Below, piece by piece: positions 1-9,105 of a stretch of 64,000 bases of DNA. The DNA is taken from positions 65,152 to 129,151 of the forward strand of contig JAGZJZ010000018.1 in the NCBI GenBank assembly GCA_018365455.1, given 5' to 3'. This DNA comes from Clostridiales bacterium. GTDB taxonomy: Bacteria; Bacillota; Clostridia; Lachnospirales; Lachnospiraceae. Made by a program: the position numbers and the translations under genes. Numbering within the stretch: the first letter of the stretch is position 1; the number at the start of each line of letters is the position of its first letter. The notes below the pieces were generated by a model. It did no database searches, had not been told where the DNA came from, and saw nothing but the letters and a program-made list of their open reading frames with translations.

Positions 1-139
1 CCATTTCTTCTGTATATATATTACCACCTACATGATTGCGCTTGTCAATAACCAGACAGGTTTTCCCACTTTTTGCCGCTTCATAAGCAAATACCGAACC
101 AAATAAACCCGCACCTACAATAAGATAATTATACATCAT
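1..139 (-). CDS. glf: UDP-galactopyranose mutase, N-terminal fragment (cut by window edge)
   Basis: Only the first 46 or so codons are inside the window. They read MMYNYLIVGAGLFGSVFAYE, then a second strand ending in a DKRNHVGGN motif. This is the FAD-binding Rossmann start of UDP-galactopyranose mutase, which interconverts UDP-Galp and UDP-Galf in the cytoplasm. An AAGGAG box lies 5 nt upstream of the first of two consecutive ATG codons (139 or 136). It is the last visible gene of the AT-rich polysaccharide run, directly after the phosphohexomutase. Its presence fits the GlfT2-like transferase at 12727-13698 and implies galactofuranose in the polymer. Another FAD amine oxidase cannot be excluded from so short a piece. 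Confidence 0.82.
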   Translation of the reverse strand, partial: MMYNYLIVGAGLFGSVFAYEAAKSGKTCLVIDKRNHVGGNIYTEEM

Positions 140-150
140 ATATTCTCCTT

Positions 151-1881
151 TTAACATTCTTCTACTATTTCTTCTAATTCCTTTTTAATACCCTCACATC
201 TTAATTCTGCTTCTTTTGAACTTCTTTCTTTTACCCCTATATAAAACTTAATTTTAGGTTCCGTTCCGGATGGTCTTACACAACACCATGCATTATCTTC
301 AAGCTCATAATATAGAACATTTGATTTTGGCAATCCAGTCTCTTCCACCCCATCTGTCATTATATTTTTTATATTTCCTGTTTGATAATCACGAACCCTA
401 TTCACATTTAAATGTCCAATCTCACTTATATTACTGCAACGAAACTTTTCCATAATTCTCTGTATCTTCAAATTACCATCCAGACCTTTAAATGTAAAAG
501 ATATAAGATCTTCCTTATAATAACCATATTTTTTATAAAGTTTTTGCAAATAATCCCATAATGTCATATGATTATAGCTACAATATGCAGCCACTTCACA
601 TAACAGCATCACAGCTGATACAGCGTCTTTATCTCTTGCGTAAGTACCAACGAGGCAACCATAACTCTCCTCCATGCCAAATACATATTGATACTGCTTA
701 TTTTTTTCAAAGAATTTAATTTGTTCTCCGATATATTTAAATCCAGTCAGTACTTCAATCAATTTTATTTGATATTCTTTTGCAAGTTCATCCACCATAT
801 TTGTAGTAACAATGGTCTTTATCAAAGCTGCATTCTTAGGCAGAATATCATTTGCTTTCATTTGAGATATCATATAATGGGCAATTATCATCCCTGACAT
901 ATTTCCGGTAAAACTTATATACTCTCCTGTTTTACTATCTTTCACATAAATCCCAAGTCTGTCTGCATCCGGATCTGTAGCCAGAATAAGATCCGCTTTT
1001 ACCTTATTAGCGAGTTCAAGTGCAAGCGTAAATGCTTTTGGATCTTCTGGATTTGGCGAGACAACAGTTGGAAAATCTCCATCTGGTTTTTCCTGTTCCT
1101 TTACAATATAAACTTTTCTGAATCCCAATTCTTTTAAGATCCTCTGCACGGGTATATTTCCTGTACCATGTAATGGAGTATATACTATAGTCATACTATC
1201 TGCCATTTTTTCAATAACTGTTTTATTCATAGAAAGTTTATGAAGTTCTTGATTATAGCGCTCATCAATCTCTTTTCCTATGATCTTATAAAGCCCATTT
1301 TCACACGCAATATCTTTCCCTATCGTTTTTACAAAATGATAATCTTCAACTTTTTTCACTTCCGCAATTATTTCTTTGTCTCTTGGGAAGGTAATCTGCG
1401 CACCATCTTCCCAGTATACTTTATACCCATTGTATTCAGAAGGATTATGGCTGGCTGTGATTACGATTCCTGCTATGCAGCCCAATTCTCTAACTGCAAA
1501 AGAAAGCTCAGGTGTCGGCCGAAGAGAATCAAAAATATAGGTTACTATCCCATTTGCATTTAAGCATAGTGCAGCCTCATTGGCAAATTCCGGAGACATC
1601 CTTCTTGAATCATAAGCAATAGCAACCCCTCTTTTTTGTCCTTTATGAAGTAATATATAGTTCGCCAGACCTTGTGTAGCTTTTCGAACAGTATAAATGT
1701 TCATTCGATTTGTCCCGGCTCCAATTATGCCACGCAATCCACCTGTTCCAAATTCAAGATCTTTATAAAATCGTTCCTTGATTTCATCCTCATTACCGGC
1801 TAAAGCTTTTAATTCTATCTTGGTTTCGTCATCAAAATAATTGTCTTCTAACCAATATTCATATGCGTTTGTGAATCCCAT
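151..1881 (-). CDS. phosphoglucomutase/phosphomannomutase (alpha-D-phosphohexomutase)
   Basis: This 576-residue protein has all the signatures of the alpha-D-phosphohexomutase family. The phosphoserine loop TASHNP is near residues 142-147 (Ser144), the Mg-binding loop DPDADR at 303-308, the sugar-binding loop GMEESYG at 402-408 and the phosphate-binding RPSGTEPK near 543. The length matches the PgcA-type mutases of Firmicutes. It should interconvert hexose 6- and 1-phosphates. Lying just downstream of two GDP-mannose pyrophosphorylases, it probably makes mannose-1-P as well as glucose-1-P. AAGGAG sits 7 nt before the ATG. Its stop abuts the ribosome site of glf. Mannose versus glucose preference cannot be read from the sequence. 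Confidence 0.93.
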   Translation of the reverse strand: MGFTNAYEYWLEDNYFDDETKIELKALAGNEDEIKERFYKDLEFGTGGLRGIIGAGTNRMNIYTVRKATQGLANYILLHKGQKRGVAIAYDSRRMSPEFANEAALCLNANGIVTYIFDSLRPTPELSFAVRELGCIAGIVITASHNPSEYNGYKVYWEDGAQITFPRDKEIIAEVKKVEDYHFVKTIGKDIACENGLYKIIGKEIDERYNQELHKLSMNKTVIEKMADSMTIVYTPLHGTGNIPVQRILKELGFRKVYIVKEQEKPDGDFPTVVSPNPEDPKAFTLALELANKVKADLILATDPDADRLGIYVKDSKTGEYISFTGNMSGMIIAHYMISQMKANDILPKNAALIKTIVTTNMVDELAKEYQIKLIEVLTGFKYIGEQIKFFEKNKQYQYVFGMEESYGCLVGTYARDKDAVSAVMLLCEVAAYCSYNHMTLWDYLQKLYKKYGYYKEDLISFTFKGLDGNLKIQRIMEKFRCSNISEIGHLNVNRVRDYQTGNIKNIMTDGVEETGLPKSNVLYYELEDNAWCCVRPSGTEPKIKFYIGVKERSSKEAELRCEGIKKELEEIVEEC

Positions 1882-1914
1882 AGATAATCTCCTTTTTTAC
1901 TAACTTTATATAAT

Positions 1915-4245
1915 TTAAACATGTGTTAAGATAAATTCACATTTCCCTTCAACACACACACTTTTTTTACCTGCATGGATAAAGAATGTATCTCCCGCCT
2001 TAAATTTTAATGTAATTCCTTGCGTTAAGATCTCTCCATTACCTTTGATTATAACAACAGTCACAAATGAAGTGTCATCAACTTGAAAAACCACCGATTT
2101 ATCTACCAAATATTTTATACTGACAAAATATTTGCACTGACCAAGCTGTTGTTCCTGATACCCCATTCCATTTATTATTTGATAATCCATTTTTTGTAAA
2201 TTGCAGTCATAATCTAAAGTTGAAACTTCCAGTGCTTTATCTATATGCAGTTCTCTTAACCTGCCATATTTATCTGTTCTTCCATAATCATATAGTCGAT
2301 ACGTGCAATTTGAATTTTGCTGTATTTCACATAATAAAATCCCTGCACCAATGGCATGAATAGTTCCTGCATTAACGAAAAATGTGTCTCCCTTTTTTAC
2401 CTCAACCTTATTAAGAATTTCAAGAACTGTATTATTTTCTATTCTCTTTTTCAACTCTTGCTTACTGACATTTTTATTGACACCAAAATAAATAAATGCA
2501 CCTTCTTCGCAATCCATTATATACCACATCTCATTTTTCCCGTACTCATATTCTTCCCTGAGTGCATAGGAATCATCCGGATGTACTTGTATGGATAACT
2601 GCTGCTTTGCATCAATAAGTTTTATTAAAATCGGAAATCTTTCAAATGCTTTGCATTTCCACCCCAAGGCTTCAGATCCAATAACTTTTAAATACTCGTC
2701 AAAAAGCATTCCTTTATATTTACCTTCAGCTATTGAACTTTGTCCATCTCCATGTGATGACAATTCCCAGCTTTCCGCAATAATATCATACTCACAATTC
2801 TTACCATATACATCCCTTAGTTTTCTTCCCCCCCACAAATAATCTTTAAAAGTTGGCTCACACTTAACAATTGCTTCTTTCACCACACTTTGTGCTGTAC
2901 CCTCACTGATATACTCCATATCTTTGTCAGCCATAAGTTTTCCGGTTGCTACTTCAATAATTACTACATTATCACTCGTATTGTTTGACAACATATGTGG
3001 CGTTCCGCTAGGAAAAAAAACATTTTCATTAATATGATAATCCTTTGTTGATTTATCCAAAGTAATTGTCGCTACACCTTCTACCACAGACCATTGTTCA
3101 CTTCTGTGCTCATGCCGGTGATAAGTCGTTGCTTTTCCGGGGAACAAGGTAACCTTCTTTACTTTATAATGTTCGGTTTGGTTTAATATTTCTACGGTTC
3201 CCCAGGCATTATATATTACAGTATTATTTTCAAAATAATTATTATATATTTTCTGATTCTTCTTAATGATTTCTTTAATGTGATCTGTTTTATATTTTGA
3301 TGTAACGTAGGTTACATCATCTGTATTTACAACTATCGTATCTTCCAGATTATTAACAACCACCAGTTTTTTATCTGTATGATTAATCACCATCACATCT
3401 TTACAGTCTTCTTCAATTATCCGCTCTTCATTCTTTGCTGACATATAAGATGCCAATACCGCAATATCGCTAATATCCTGCCAATAATAATCCGATTTCA
3501 CTACTTTTACATTCTTTGACCGCTCAAAGACTGCGTTTTCTACACTGACTGCAGGGATAGACCTCATTTCCTCATAAGACAATATTATTTCTTTTTTACT
3601 GAGGCTCTTTTTAAGTATTAATTTATGGCAAGCCTCATAGATCTGTGGAGCCTCTAATAGCAATTCATGTAAAAAATCCCCTGCAACAAAAAGAAAATTG
3701 CCACTATTCCAATAATAGTCCCCTGAATTTATATAATTTACTGCTGTTAAATAATCCGGTTTCTCATGAAAAGAGCAAACCTTTTCACCTGAATATCGTA
3801 TATATCCATAACCTGTATGCGGAGACACTGCTTTTAACCCAAAAGTAACCAGTGCTCCTTTACGGGCAAGCTTTTCTGCTGCTATTATTGTATCTTTATA
3901 AGTACTGCCTTCTATAATATGATCTGAAGATACTACATACACTAAATCCGATGGATTACTGCAAAAACAAGCAATCGCTATTGCAGGTGCTGTTTTACGC
4001 CCTTCTTCTTCAAATATGCATCTATATTTTAACCCTTGAAAAGCCTTCATTTGCCCTTCCACGATAAAATGATGATTATAATTTGTTACAATTATATATT
4101 CTTCACAAAAAGGCATATTTCTTGCGATTGTTTCCTGAAAGATAGATCGATTCTCCTTAATCTGCATAAATTGCTTCGGATAATTTTCTCTTGAAAGTGG
4201 CCAAAGACTGTTTCCTTTTCCACCAGCCAGTACAATGCACTTCAT
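1915..4245 (-). CDS. three-domain fusion: mannose-1-P guanylyltransferase / type II PMI cupin / type I PMI
   Basis: 776 residues. Residues 1 to about 340 are a GDP-mannose pyrophosphorylase-type nucleotidyltransferase. About 345-455 are the ManC C-terminal cupin (type II phosphomannose isomerase, with HRHEHRSEQW and a SGTPHML strand). From about 468 to the end there is a separate type I isomerase resembling Firmicute ManA (IQVHPDD, NEMWYI, NAGTIHAIG, CEIQQNSN). The protein therefore carries two unrelated isomerase domains as well as the transferase. In the nucleotide loop the usual GGxGTRLWPLS is GGKGNSLWPLS (residues 8-18), losing the conserved Thr-Arg. Transferase activity is thus doubtful, although this may be a subfamily variant. 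A canonical guanylyltransferase lies upstream. GAGGAG is 10 nt before the ATG. Confidence 0.88.
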   Translation of the reverse strand: MKCIVLAGGKGNSLWPLSRENYPKQFMQIKENRSIFQETIARNMPFCEEYIIVTNYNHHFIVEGQMKAFQGLKYRCIFEEEGRKTAPAIAIACFCSNPSDLVYVVSSDHIIEGSTYKDTIIAAEKLARKGALVTFGLKAVSPHTGYGYIRYSGEKVCSFHEKPDYLTAVNYINSGDYYWNSGNFLFVAGDFLHELLLEAPQIYEACHKLILKKSLSKKEIILSYEEMRSIPAVSVENAVFERSKNVKVVKSDYYWQDISDIAVLASYMSAKNEERIIEEDCKDVMVINHTDKKLVVVNNLEDTIVVNTDDVTYVTSKYKTDHIKEIIKKNQKIYNNYFENNTVIYNAWGTVEILNQTEHYKVKKVTLFPGKATTYHRHEHRSEQWSVVEGVATITLDKSTKDYHINENVFFPSGTPHMLSNNTSDNVVIIEVATGKLMADKDMEYISEGTAQSVVKEAIVKCEPTFKDYLWGGRKLRDVYGKNCEYDIIAESWELSSHGDGQSSIAEGKYKGMLFDEYLKVIGSEALGWKCKAFERFPILIKLIDAKQQLSIQVHPDDSYALREEYEYGKNEMWYIMDCEEGAFIYFGVNKNVSKQELKKRIENNTVLEILNKVEVKKGDTFFVNAGTIHAIGAGILLCEIQQNSNCTYRLYDYGRTDKYGRLRELHIDKALEVSTLDYDCNLQKMDYQIINGMGYQEQQLGQCKYFVSIKYLVDKSVVFQVDDTSFVTVVIIKGNGEILTQGITLKFKAGDTFFIHAGKKSVCVEGKCEFILTHV

Positions 4246-4586
4246 AATCAGGTTTCTCCTCTCATTGAAAACTATTGCTATTTTATCATACTAACCATAA
4301 AAAGTCTACAAAAGCTAGTACTCCATCCGAACGGTAATGATATTGACAGTACTAAATATTTTGTCATCTGTTGTAATACAAAAAGCAAATCATGCGTACA
4401 TTAACAACGATAATACCTGTGTCCAATGACTATCGTTATTAATCTTTTATGATTTGCTCATATAGATTATCTACTATAACAGAAAGTAAAATAAATAATA
4501 TATTACTTTTAAGACTTACTCTCAAATCATACTCTTTCAAATAAGCTCCGATAAAATAGTATATAGTAAGTGGATACATGGTAACC
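4246..4586 (-). promoter_or_regulatory. 341-bp intergenic region with nested inverted repeat
   Basis: No gene is visible. On either strand the region can fold into a two-step hairpin. The outer arms are AGCAAATCAT at 4384-4393 and ATGATTTGCT at 4449-4458 (10 of 10 paired). The inner arms are TTAACAACGATA at 4401-4412 and TATCGTTATTAA at 4431-4442 (11 of 12, and the odd position is a G-U wobble in the minus-strand transcript). No T-run follows, so it does not look like a standard terminator. It lies between the two guanylyltransferase genes, where it could be a processing site, an attenuator or a small mobile repeat. Confidence 0.5.
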
Positions 4587-5651
4587 TTACAAATATCTAC
4601 TTTCACCTTTTTCTTTTAGTAAATCAACTACTTCTTTTACATTTTGTGCTTTATTTCTTGAGCAGACCAATAATGCATCATCTGTCTCAACAATAATTAA
4701 ATTCTCAACACCTATAGTAGCGATTAGCCTGCCATTCGAAACAGATATACAGTTCTCGGTATCAATATTTATCTGATCACCACATATAATGTTACCATTA
4801 TGATCAGATTTGAATAATGCATCCATAGTATCCCAGCTACCAACATCGTTCCACCCAAACTCACCTGTTAATACTACTACATCCGAAGATTTTTCCATAA
4901 TACCATAGTCAATTGAAACACTTGGAATTGACGGATAAATGCGTTCGATAACTGCTTTTTCATCCTCTGTTCCTATGGAATCAGAAATTTGATCTAAGCA
5001 ATTATAAATATCTGGCAAATATCTTTTGAAGTTATCAAGTATTGTGGATGCTTTCCATATAAACATACCGCTATTCCATGCATATTCACCTGAATCTATG
5101 TATTTCTTAGCAGTATCCAGATCTGGTTTTTCCACAAATTCAATAACTTCTTTTACCATATCATTCGATTTATTATACTTAATATATCCATAACCTGTGG
5201 ATGGAAAGGATGGCGTAATTCCTATAGTGACAAGTTTCTCTGATGCCATTGCTGTTCTTATCGCTTCATTAAATATTTTAACAAATGATTCCTCATCCTT
5301 GATATAATGATCTGCAGGAAATATACACATAACCCCATCACCATACTTTTTCATGATTTCTATTGCTGCATAACCAATACATGCAGATGTATTTCTTGCT
5401 GATGGTTCCGATAAGATATGACCTGCCCCAATAAACTCTGGGGTTACTTCACACATTTTATCAGCTTGCGCAGAATTCGTAACGATAAATATTTTATTTT
5501 CATCTACTACTTTACTAACACGTTTTATCGTCTCATTAATCATAAGATCATTGCCTGTTAGATTTAAAAGCTGTTTCGGTGTTTTCTGTCTGCTGGCAGG
5601 CCAAAAACGAGTACCTCCGCCTCCTGCCATAATTACCCCATATATATTCAT
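4587..5651 (-). CDS. manC: mannose-1-phosphate guanylyltransferase (GDP-mannose pyrophosphorylase)
   Basis: 354 residues, the normal length for a stand-alone GDP-mannose pyrophosphorylase without the isomerase cupin. The nucleotide loop is canonical: GGGGTRFWPASR at residues 10-21, followed by TPKQ. The EPSARNT and FPADHYI motifs and the FVEKP sugar-binding strand are present. It converts GTP and mannose-1-P to GDP-mannose. An AAGGG box lies about 8 nt before the ATG. It precedes the fusion protein that carries a degenerate version of the same domain, so this gene is likely the active transferase of the cluster. GDP-mannose may be a direct donor or a precursor of a deoxy sugar, but no GDP-mannose dehydratase is in the window. 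Confidence 0.9.
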   Translation of the reverse strand: MNIYGVIMAGGGGTRFWPASRQKTPKQLLNLTGNDLMINETIKRVSKVVDENKIFIVTNSAQADKMCEVTPEFIGAGHILSEPSARNTSACIGYAAIEIMKKYGDGVMCIFPADHYIKDEESFVKIFNEAIRTAMASEKLVTIGITPSFPSTGYGYIKYNKSNDMVKEVIEFVEKPDLDTAKKYIDSGEYAWNSGMFIWKASTILDNFKRYLPDIYNCLDQISDSIGTEDEKAVIERIYPSIPSVSIDYGIMEKSSDVVVLTGEFGWNDVGSWDTMDALFKSDHNGNIICGDQINIDTENCISVSNGRLIATIGVENLIIVETDDALLVCSRNKAQNVKEVVDLLKEKGESRYL

Positions 5652-5732
5652 ATTTTATCCCTTACCTTTCTTGATAATATCTATGAAGTGTGTGGTCAAG
5701 CTATTTATTGTAACACACTCATTTCAGTCGTT

Positions 5733-6380
5733 TTAGTGAAATTTAATAGGTTTGGCTGGTACGCCAACTGCTGTACTTTTTGCTGGGATATCAGTGATCA
5801 CCACGGAACCTGCACCAATGATTACTTCATCTCCAATATTTTTACACTGTATAATATTAGAGCCAACTCCTATTTCACTGCAATCTCCTATTTTCACATT
5901 TCCCGAAATATTTACGCTTGGATAAAGAGTAACATAGTCCCCTATTGTGGAATCATGACCAATTGTACAGTCCGAATTAAAAACTGCAAAATCCCCAATG
6001 CTAATATTTACAGTAATAATGCATGAAAAACAAAATATACAGCCTTTTCCAAAGGAAACTTCTTCAGATAACCGAACATCATCTGCAATAAATGTCGGAA
6101 AATCAATGTTTTTATTTTGGGACAATCTTTCAGCAACCGACTTTCTATGTTTTGCATTGCCCAGACAAATAACTGCATTAATTGCTGCTGGATACTGCTC
6201 TAACCACTTTGAGTCTCCAATAACTTTCAATCCATTTACAACTTTATCAAGCAAATCTGGTGTATCATCAACAAACCCGAGTATATTATACTCTTTTAAA
6301 AATTCTTTGTTAACCTGCATTTGAAACAATATTTCTCTTCCCAATCCGCCTGCTCCAAAAATCACAAGATCCTTTTTCAT
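5733..6380 (-). CDS. PglD/NeuD-family sugar N- or O-acyltransferase
   Basis: 215 residues. An N-terminal Rossmann-like PglD domain (FGAGGLGREI at residues 8-17, then VDD near 37) is followed from about residue 95 by a left-handed beta-helix of hexapeptide repeats. The protein ends with the usual VGVPAKPIKF. PglD relatives such as PglD, VioB, PerB and NeuD use acetyl-CoA to acylate amino or hydroxy groups of nucleotide sugars. It sits directly downstream of a sugar aminotransferase, so the most likely job is N-acylation of a 4-amino-4,6-dideoxyhexose nucleotide. A GAGGAAGAG stretch lies about 12 nt before the ATG. The exact substrate is not determined. Confidence 0.85.
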   Translation of the reverse strand: MKKDLVIFGAGGLGREILFQMQVNKEFLKEYNILGFVDDTPDLLDKVVNGLKVIGDSKWLEQYPAAINAVICLGNAKHRKSVAERLSQNKNIDFPTFIADDVRLSEEVSFGKGCIFCFSCIITVNISIGDFAVFNSDCTIGHDSTIGDYVTLYPSVNISGNVKIGDCSEIGVGSNIIQCKNIGDEVIIGAGSVVITDIPAKSTAVGVPAKPIKFH

Positions 6381-6425
6381 TTACTTACTACTCTCTTCCT
6401 CATTCTAATATACAGTGAGCTATCA

Positions 6426-7538
6426 TTATATTTTCCTCAAGCTTAAAACAATATCACATATTCTATCAACATTATCTAAGGTAAGGTCTGCAAATAAAGG
6501 TAACGTTAATATACGCTTAGAAATATGTAAAGCTATTGGTGTCTCTTCCACATTATATAATCCGTTAAAACATTCAAAAGTATTTGTTAAAGGATAAAAA
6601 TATTTCCTGGCATAAATATTGTCTTCTTTTAATCTGTCACAAACCTCATTACGTGTAGCACCAAAATCAATTTCGTCAAATACTACCGGGAAATAAGCAT
6701 AATTAGATTTCACATTTTCTTGATCCATTGACAAATATAAACCTTTTACATTTTGGAGTCTCTCTTTATATCTATTTACTACTTTCTTTCTTTTTTCAAT
6801 CTCATCTTCCACATGACGTAAATTACATACTCCCATTGCAGCCTGGAACTCATTCATTTTTGCATTTGCCCCTACTCCATCTACTGTAACTTCATCACGT
6901 ATTCCAAAATTTTTCAATCGGTATAATTTACCTTCAAGTTGGTTATCCCCAAAGCAAATAGCTCCACCTTCAATTGTATTAAAGACTTTTGTTGCATGGA
7001 AACTAAACATCGACGCATCTCCATATGAGCCAATCCCTCTGCCTTTATATTGTATTCCAAATGCATGTGCTGCATCATAAATTACTTTTAAATCATATTT
7101 TTTTGCAATTCGTTCTATCTCTTCAATATTGCATATATTTCCATATACATGAACCGGTACAATGGCTGTCGTTTTATCCGTAATCAAAGATTCAATTTTA
7201 CTGATATCAATGGTAAAGTCCCCTTTGTTAATATCACAAAAAACTGGTGTTAATCCATTCCGTACAATTGCATGTGTTGTGGATGCGAAAGTAAATGGTG
7301 TTGTTATGACTTCTCCCGACAAATTAAATGCCTGTATTGCTAATTCCAAGGCCATATGGCCATTAGAAAATAAAGATATATGGTCTACATCCAAATACTC
7401 TACCAATTGCTTTTCAAGTTTTTGGTGAATCGCCCCCATATTCGTTAACCAATGGGTATCCCAAAGTGGTCTGATTTCCTCCATATATTCTTCAAATCCC
7501 GGCATAGAAGAATTTGCTACTAAAATTTTATCTTTCAT
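6426..7538 (-). CDS. DegT/DnrJ/EryC1-family nucleotide-sugar aminotransferase
   Basis: About 370 residues, typical for the DegT/StrS aminotransferases. The PLP lysine is in SFHATKVFN (Lys184 with the chosen start) and the PLP-pyridine aspartate is in IYDAAHAFG (Asp155). I chose the ATG at 7538 because AGGTGAT lies 6 nt upstream. A GTG three codons earlier would overlap that ribosome site. The family aminates 3- or 4-keto deoxysugar nucleotides. The NSSMPGFEEYMEEI start and the PglD-type acyltransferase partner resemble VioA or PerA 4-aminotransferase pairs. No matching 4,6-dehydratase lies in the window, so donor identity (dTDP, GDP or UDP) is open. Confidence 0.88.
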   Translation of the reverse strand: MKDKILVANSSMPGFEEYMEEIRPLWDTHWLTNMGAIHQKLEKQLVEYLDVDHISLFSNGHMALELAIQAFNLSGEVITTPFTFASTTHAIVRNGLTPVFCDINKGDFTIDISKIESLITDKTTAIVPVHVYGNICNIEEIERIAKKYDLKVIYDAAHAFGIQYKGRGIGSYGDASMFSFHATKVFNTIEGGAICFGDNQLEGKLYRLKNFGIRDEVTVDGVGANAKMNEFQAAMGVCNLRHVEDEIEKRKKVVNRYKERLQNVKGLYLSMDQENVKSNYAYFPVVFDEIDFGATRNEVCDRLKEDNIYARKYFYPLTNTFECFNGLYNVEETPIALHISKRILTLPLFADLTLDNVDRICDIVLSLRKI

Positions 7539-7627
7539 CCTAATCACCTAATAATGACCTTTCTGTACTTTTGCCATTTATCGTGTCTGAACTATATTTA
7601 ATAACTCCCGACTATTTAATACTCTGG

Positions 7628-9091
7628 TCAACCTTTTTTAACATGCCCTATTAACTCTAACACGATTCCTTTTAAATATATAAAGCTTTCAAATTTAAAA
7701 ATTATAGAACCTATAAGGTATATTAAAATACCAACTAAAATTTGTAAAATCAACAAGATCCAATTATTACCTATAAAAAAACCAATAGGAATAATTGCTA
7801 TCCCCATAAATATAGACAGCAACACGGATGGCAAAATATCTTTTACCTGTTCTAAATAACCATATTTCAGTAATCCTTTATTTGGATATGCGTTAATAAT
7901 ACTACTTATAAGCGAAATAAACAAGGCACTTAACGCAATTGATATTACTCCCCATTTCATTACACATAGAATCACTACAATACCAATTGTCTTCTTTACC
8001 AATTCCAACTTTAAAAAAAGATCACTGCGTCCCACCGCTTTCATCGCTTCTAAGTTAGCTGTGTGGATTGGCCAAAATGCATAAGACAGACAAGCTATTT
8101 GAAGATACGGTACACAAGATACCCACTTATCTGTTAGAAGTATAGTGATAAGTGGTTTAGCTATTACCGCTAAACCAATCATCAGAGGCCACATCACATA
8201 AGAACTAATTTTTATAGCACGTCTCGTCATATCCTTTACTTTGTTTTTATCATCCTGATACATGGAAATTGCCGGAAATAATACACTGCTAATAGACGAA
8301 TTGATATTTACAACCAGTAAATTTGGCAACTGATCACCTTTGTTATAATACGCCAGATCCTGTGAAGAATATACTTTACCAATAACCAAACTTCTTAACT
8401 GATTGTAACCGGTATCTAACAAGCCGGAACACAATAATTTCCATCCATATTTAAATAGTCCCTTAAGCCTGGATAATGAAAATGAAAGTATCGGGCGCCA
8501 TTTAACAGTAAACCACAATACAATAGTATCGATAATGGTATTTGTTAAGTATTGTGCAACTAATGCCCATATGCCAAACCCATTATATGCTAAAACCATC
8601 CCTACTACCCCGGAAGTAATTGTCCCAAAAAAGGTTGACCAGAAAAACCGTTTAAATAACATGTTTCTTGACACATAAGCTTGCTGAACTGAATTAATAG
8701 CTGCAATCGGTATTCTTATACTTAAAACCCGAACTGCATTACATAGAATCTCATTATCATAAAAATTTGCTATATGAGGTGCTGATATAAATAGTATAAT
8801 ATATAAACAAATAGAAAAAACTATATTGAAATAAAATACAGTCGAAAAATCAATGTTATCTGCTGTTTTTTTCTGAATTAATGCACTACCAAATCCATTT
8901 GTTACAAACACGTCCGCAATTGTTATAAACACAGTAATTAATGCAATTGAACCATAATCTGTGGGGGCCAGTAAGCGAGCCAATACAACCGAAACAATAA
9001 AAGTTACTAATTGAGCAATAATACGTTCAGAAAACTTCCAAAAAAGTCCTGAAAAAACTTTACTCTTAATTTTAGAAACATGTTCTCCCAT
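7628..9091 (-). CDS. Wzx-type polysaccharide flippase (WzxC/TuaB-like)
   Basis: 487 residues with about 14 hydrophobic segments and an N-terminal SGLFWKFSERIIAQ helix typical of the WzxC/TuaB branch of the MVF (MOP) superfamily. It would flip undecaprenyl-diphosphate-linked repeat units across the membrane. AAGGTGG lies 4 nt before the ATG. It is embedded between a GT2 transferase and the aminotransferase in the AT-rich cluster. A second flippase is at 45696-46940, so the locus probably exports more than one polymer. No convincing Wzy polymerase is seen nearby. Confidence 0.9.
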   Translation of the reverse strand: MGEHVSKIKSKVFSGLFWKFSERIIAQLVTFIVSVVLARLLAPTDYGSIALITVFITIADVFVTNGFGSALIQKKTADNIDFSTVFYFNIVFSICLYIILFISAPHIANFYDNEILCNAVRVLSIRIPIAAINSVQQAYVSRNMLFKRFFWSTFFGTITSGVVGMVLAYNGFGIWALVAQYLTNTIIDTIVLWFTVKWRPILSFSLSRLKGLFKYGWKLLCSGLLDTGYNQLRSLVIGKVYSSQDLAYYNKGDQLPNLLVVNINSSISSVLFPAISMYQDDKNKVKDMTRRAIKISSYVMWPLMIGLAVIAKPLITILLTDKWVSCVPYLQIACLSYAFWPIHTANLEAMKAVGRSDLFLKLELVKKTIGIVVILCVMKWGVISIALSALFISLISSIINAYPNKGLLKYGYLEQVKDILPSVLLSIFMGIAIIPIGFFIGNNWILLILQILVGILIYLIGSIIFKFESFIYLKGIVLELIGHVKKG

Positions 9092-9105
9092 ATATCCACC
9101 TTTAT

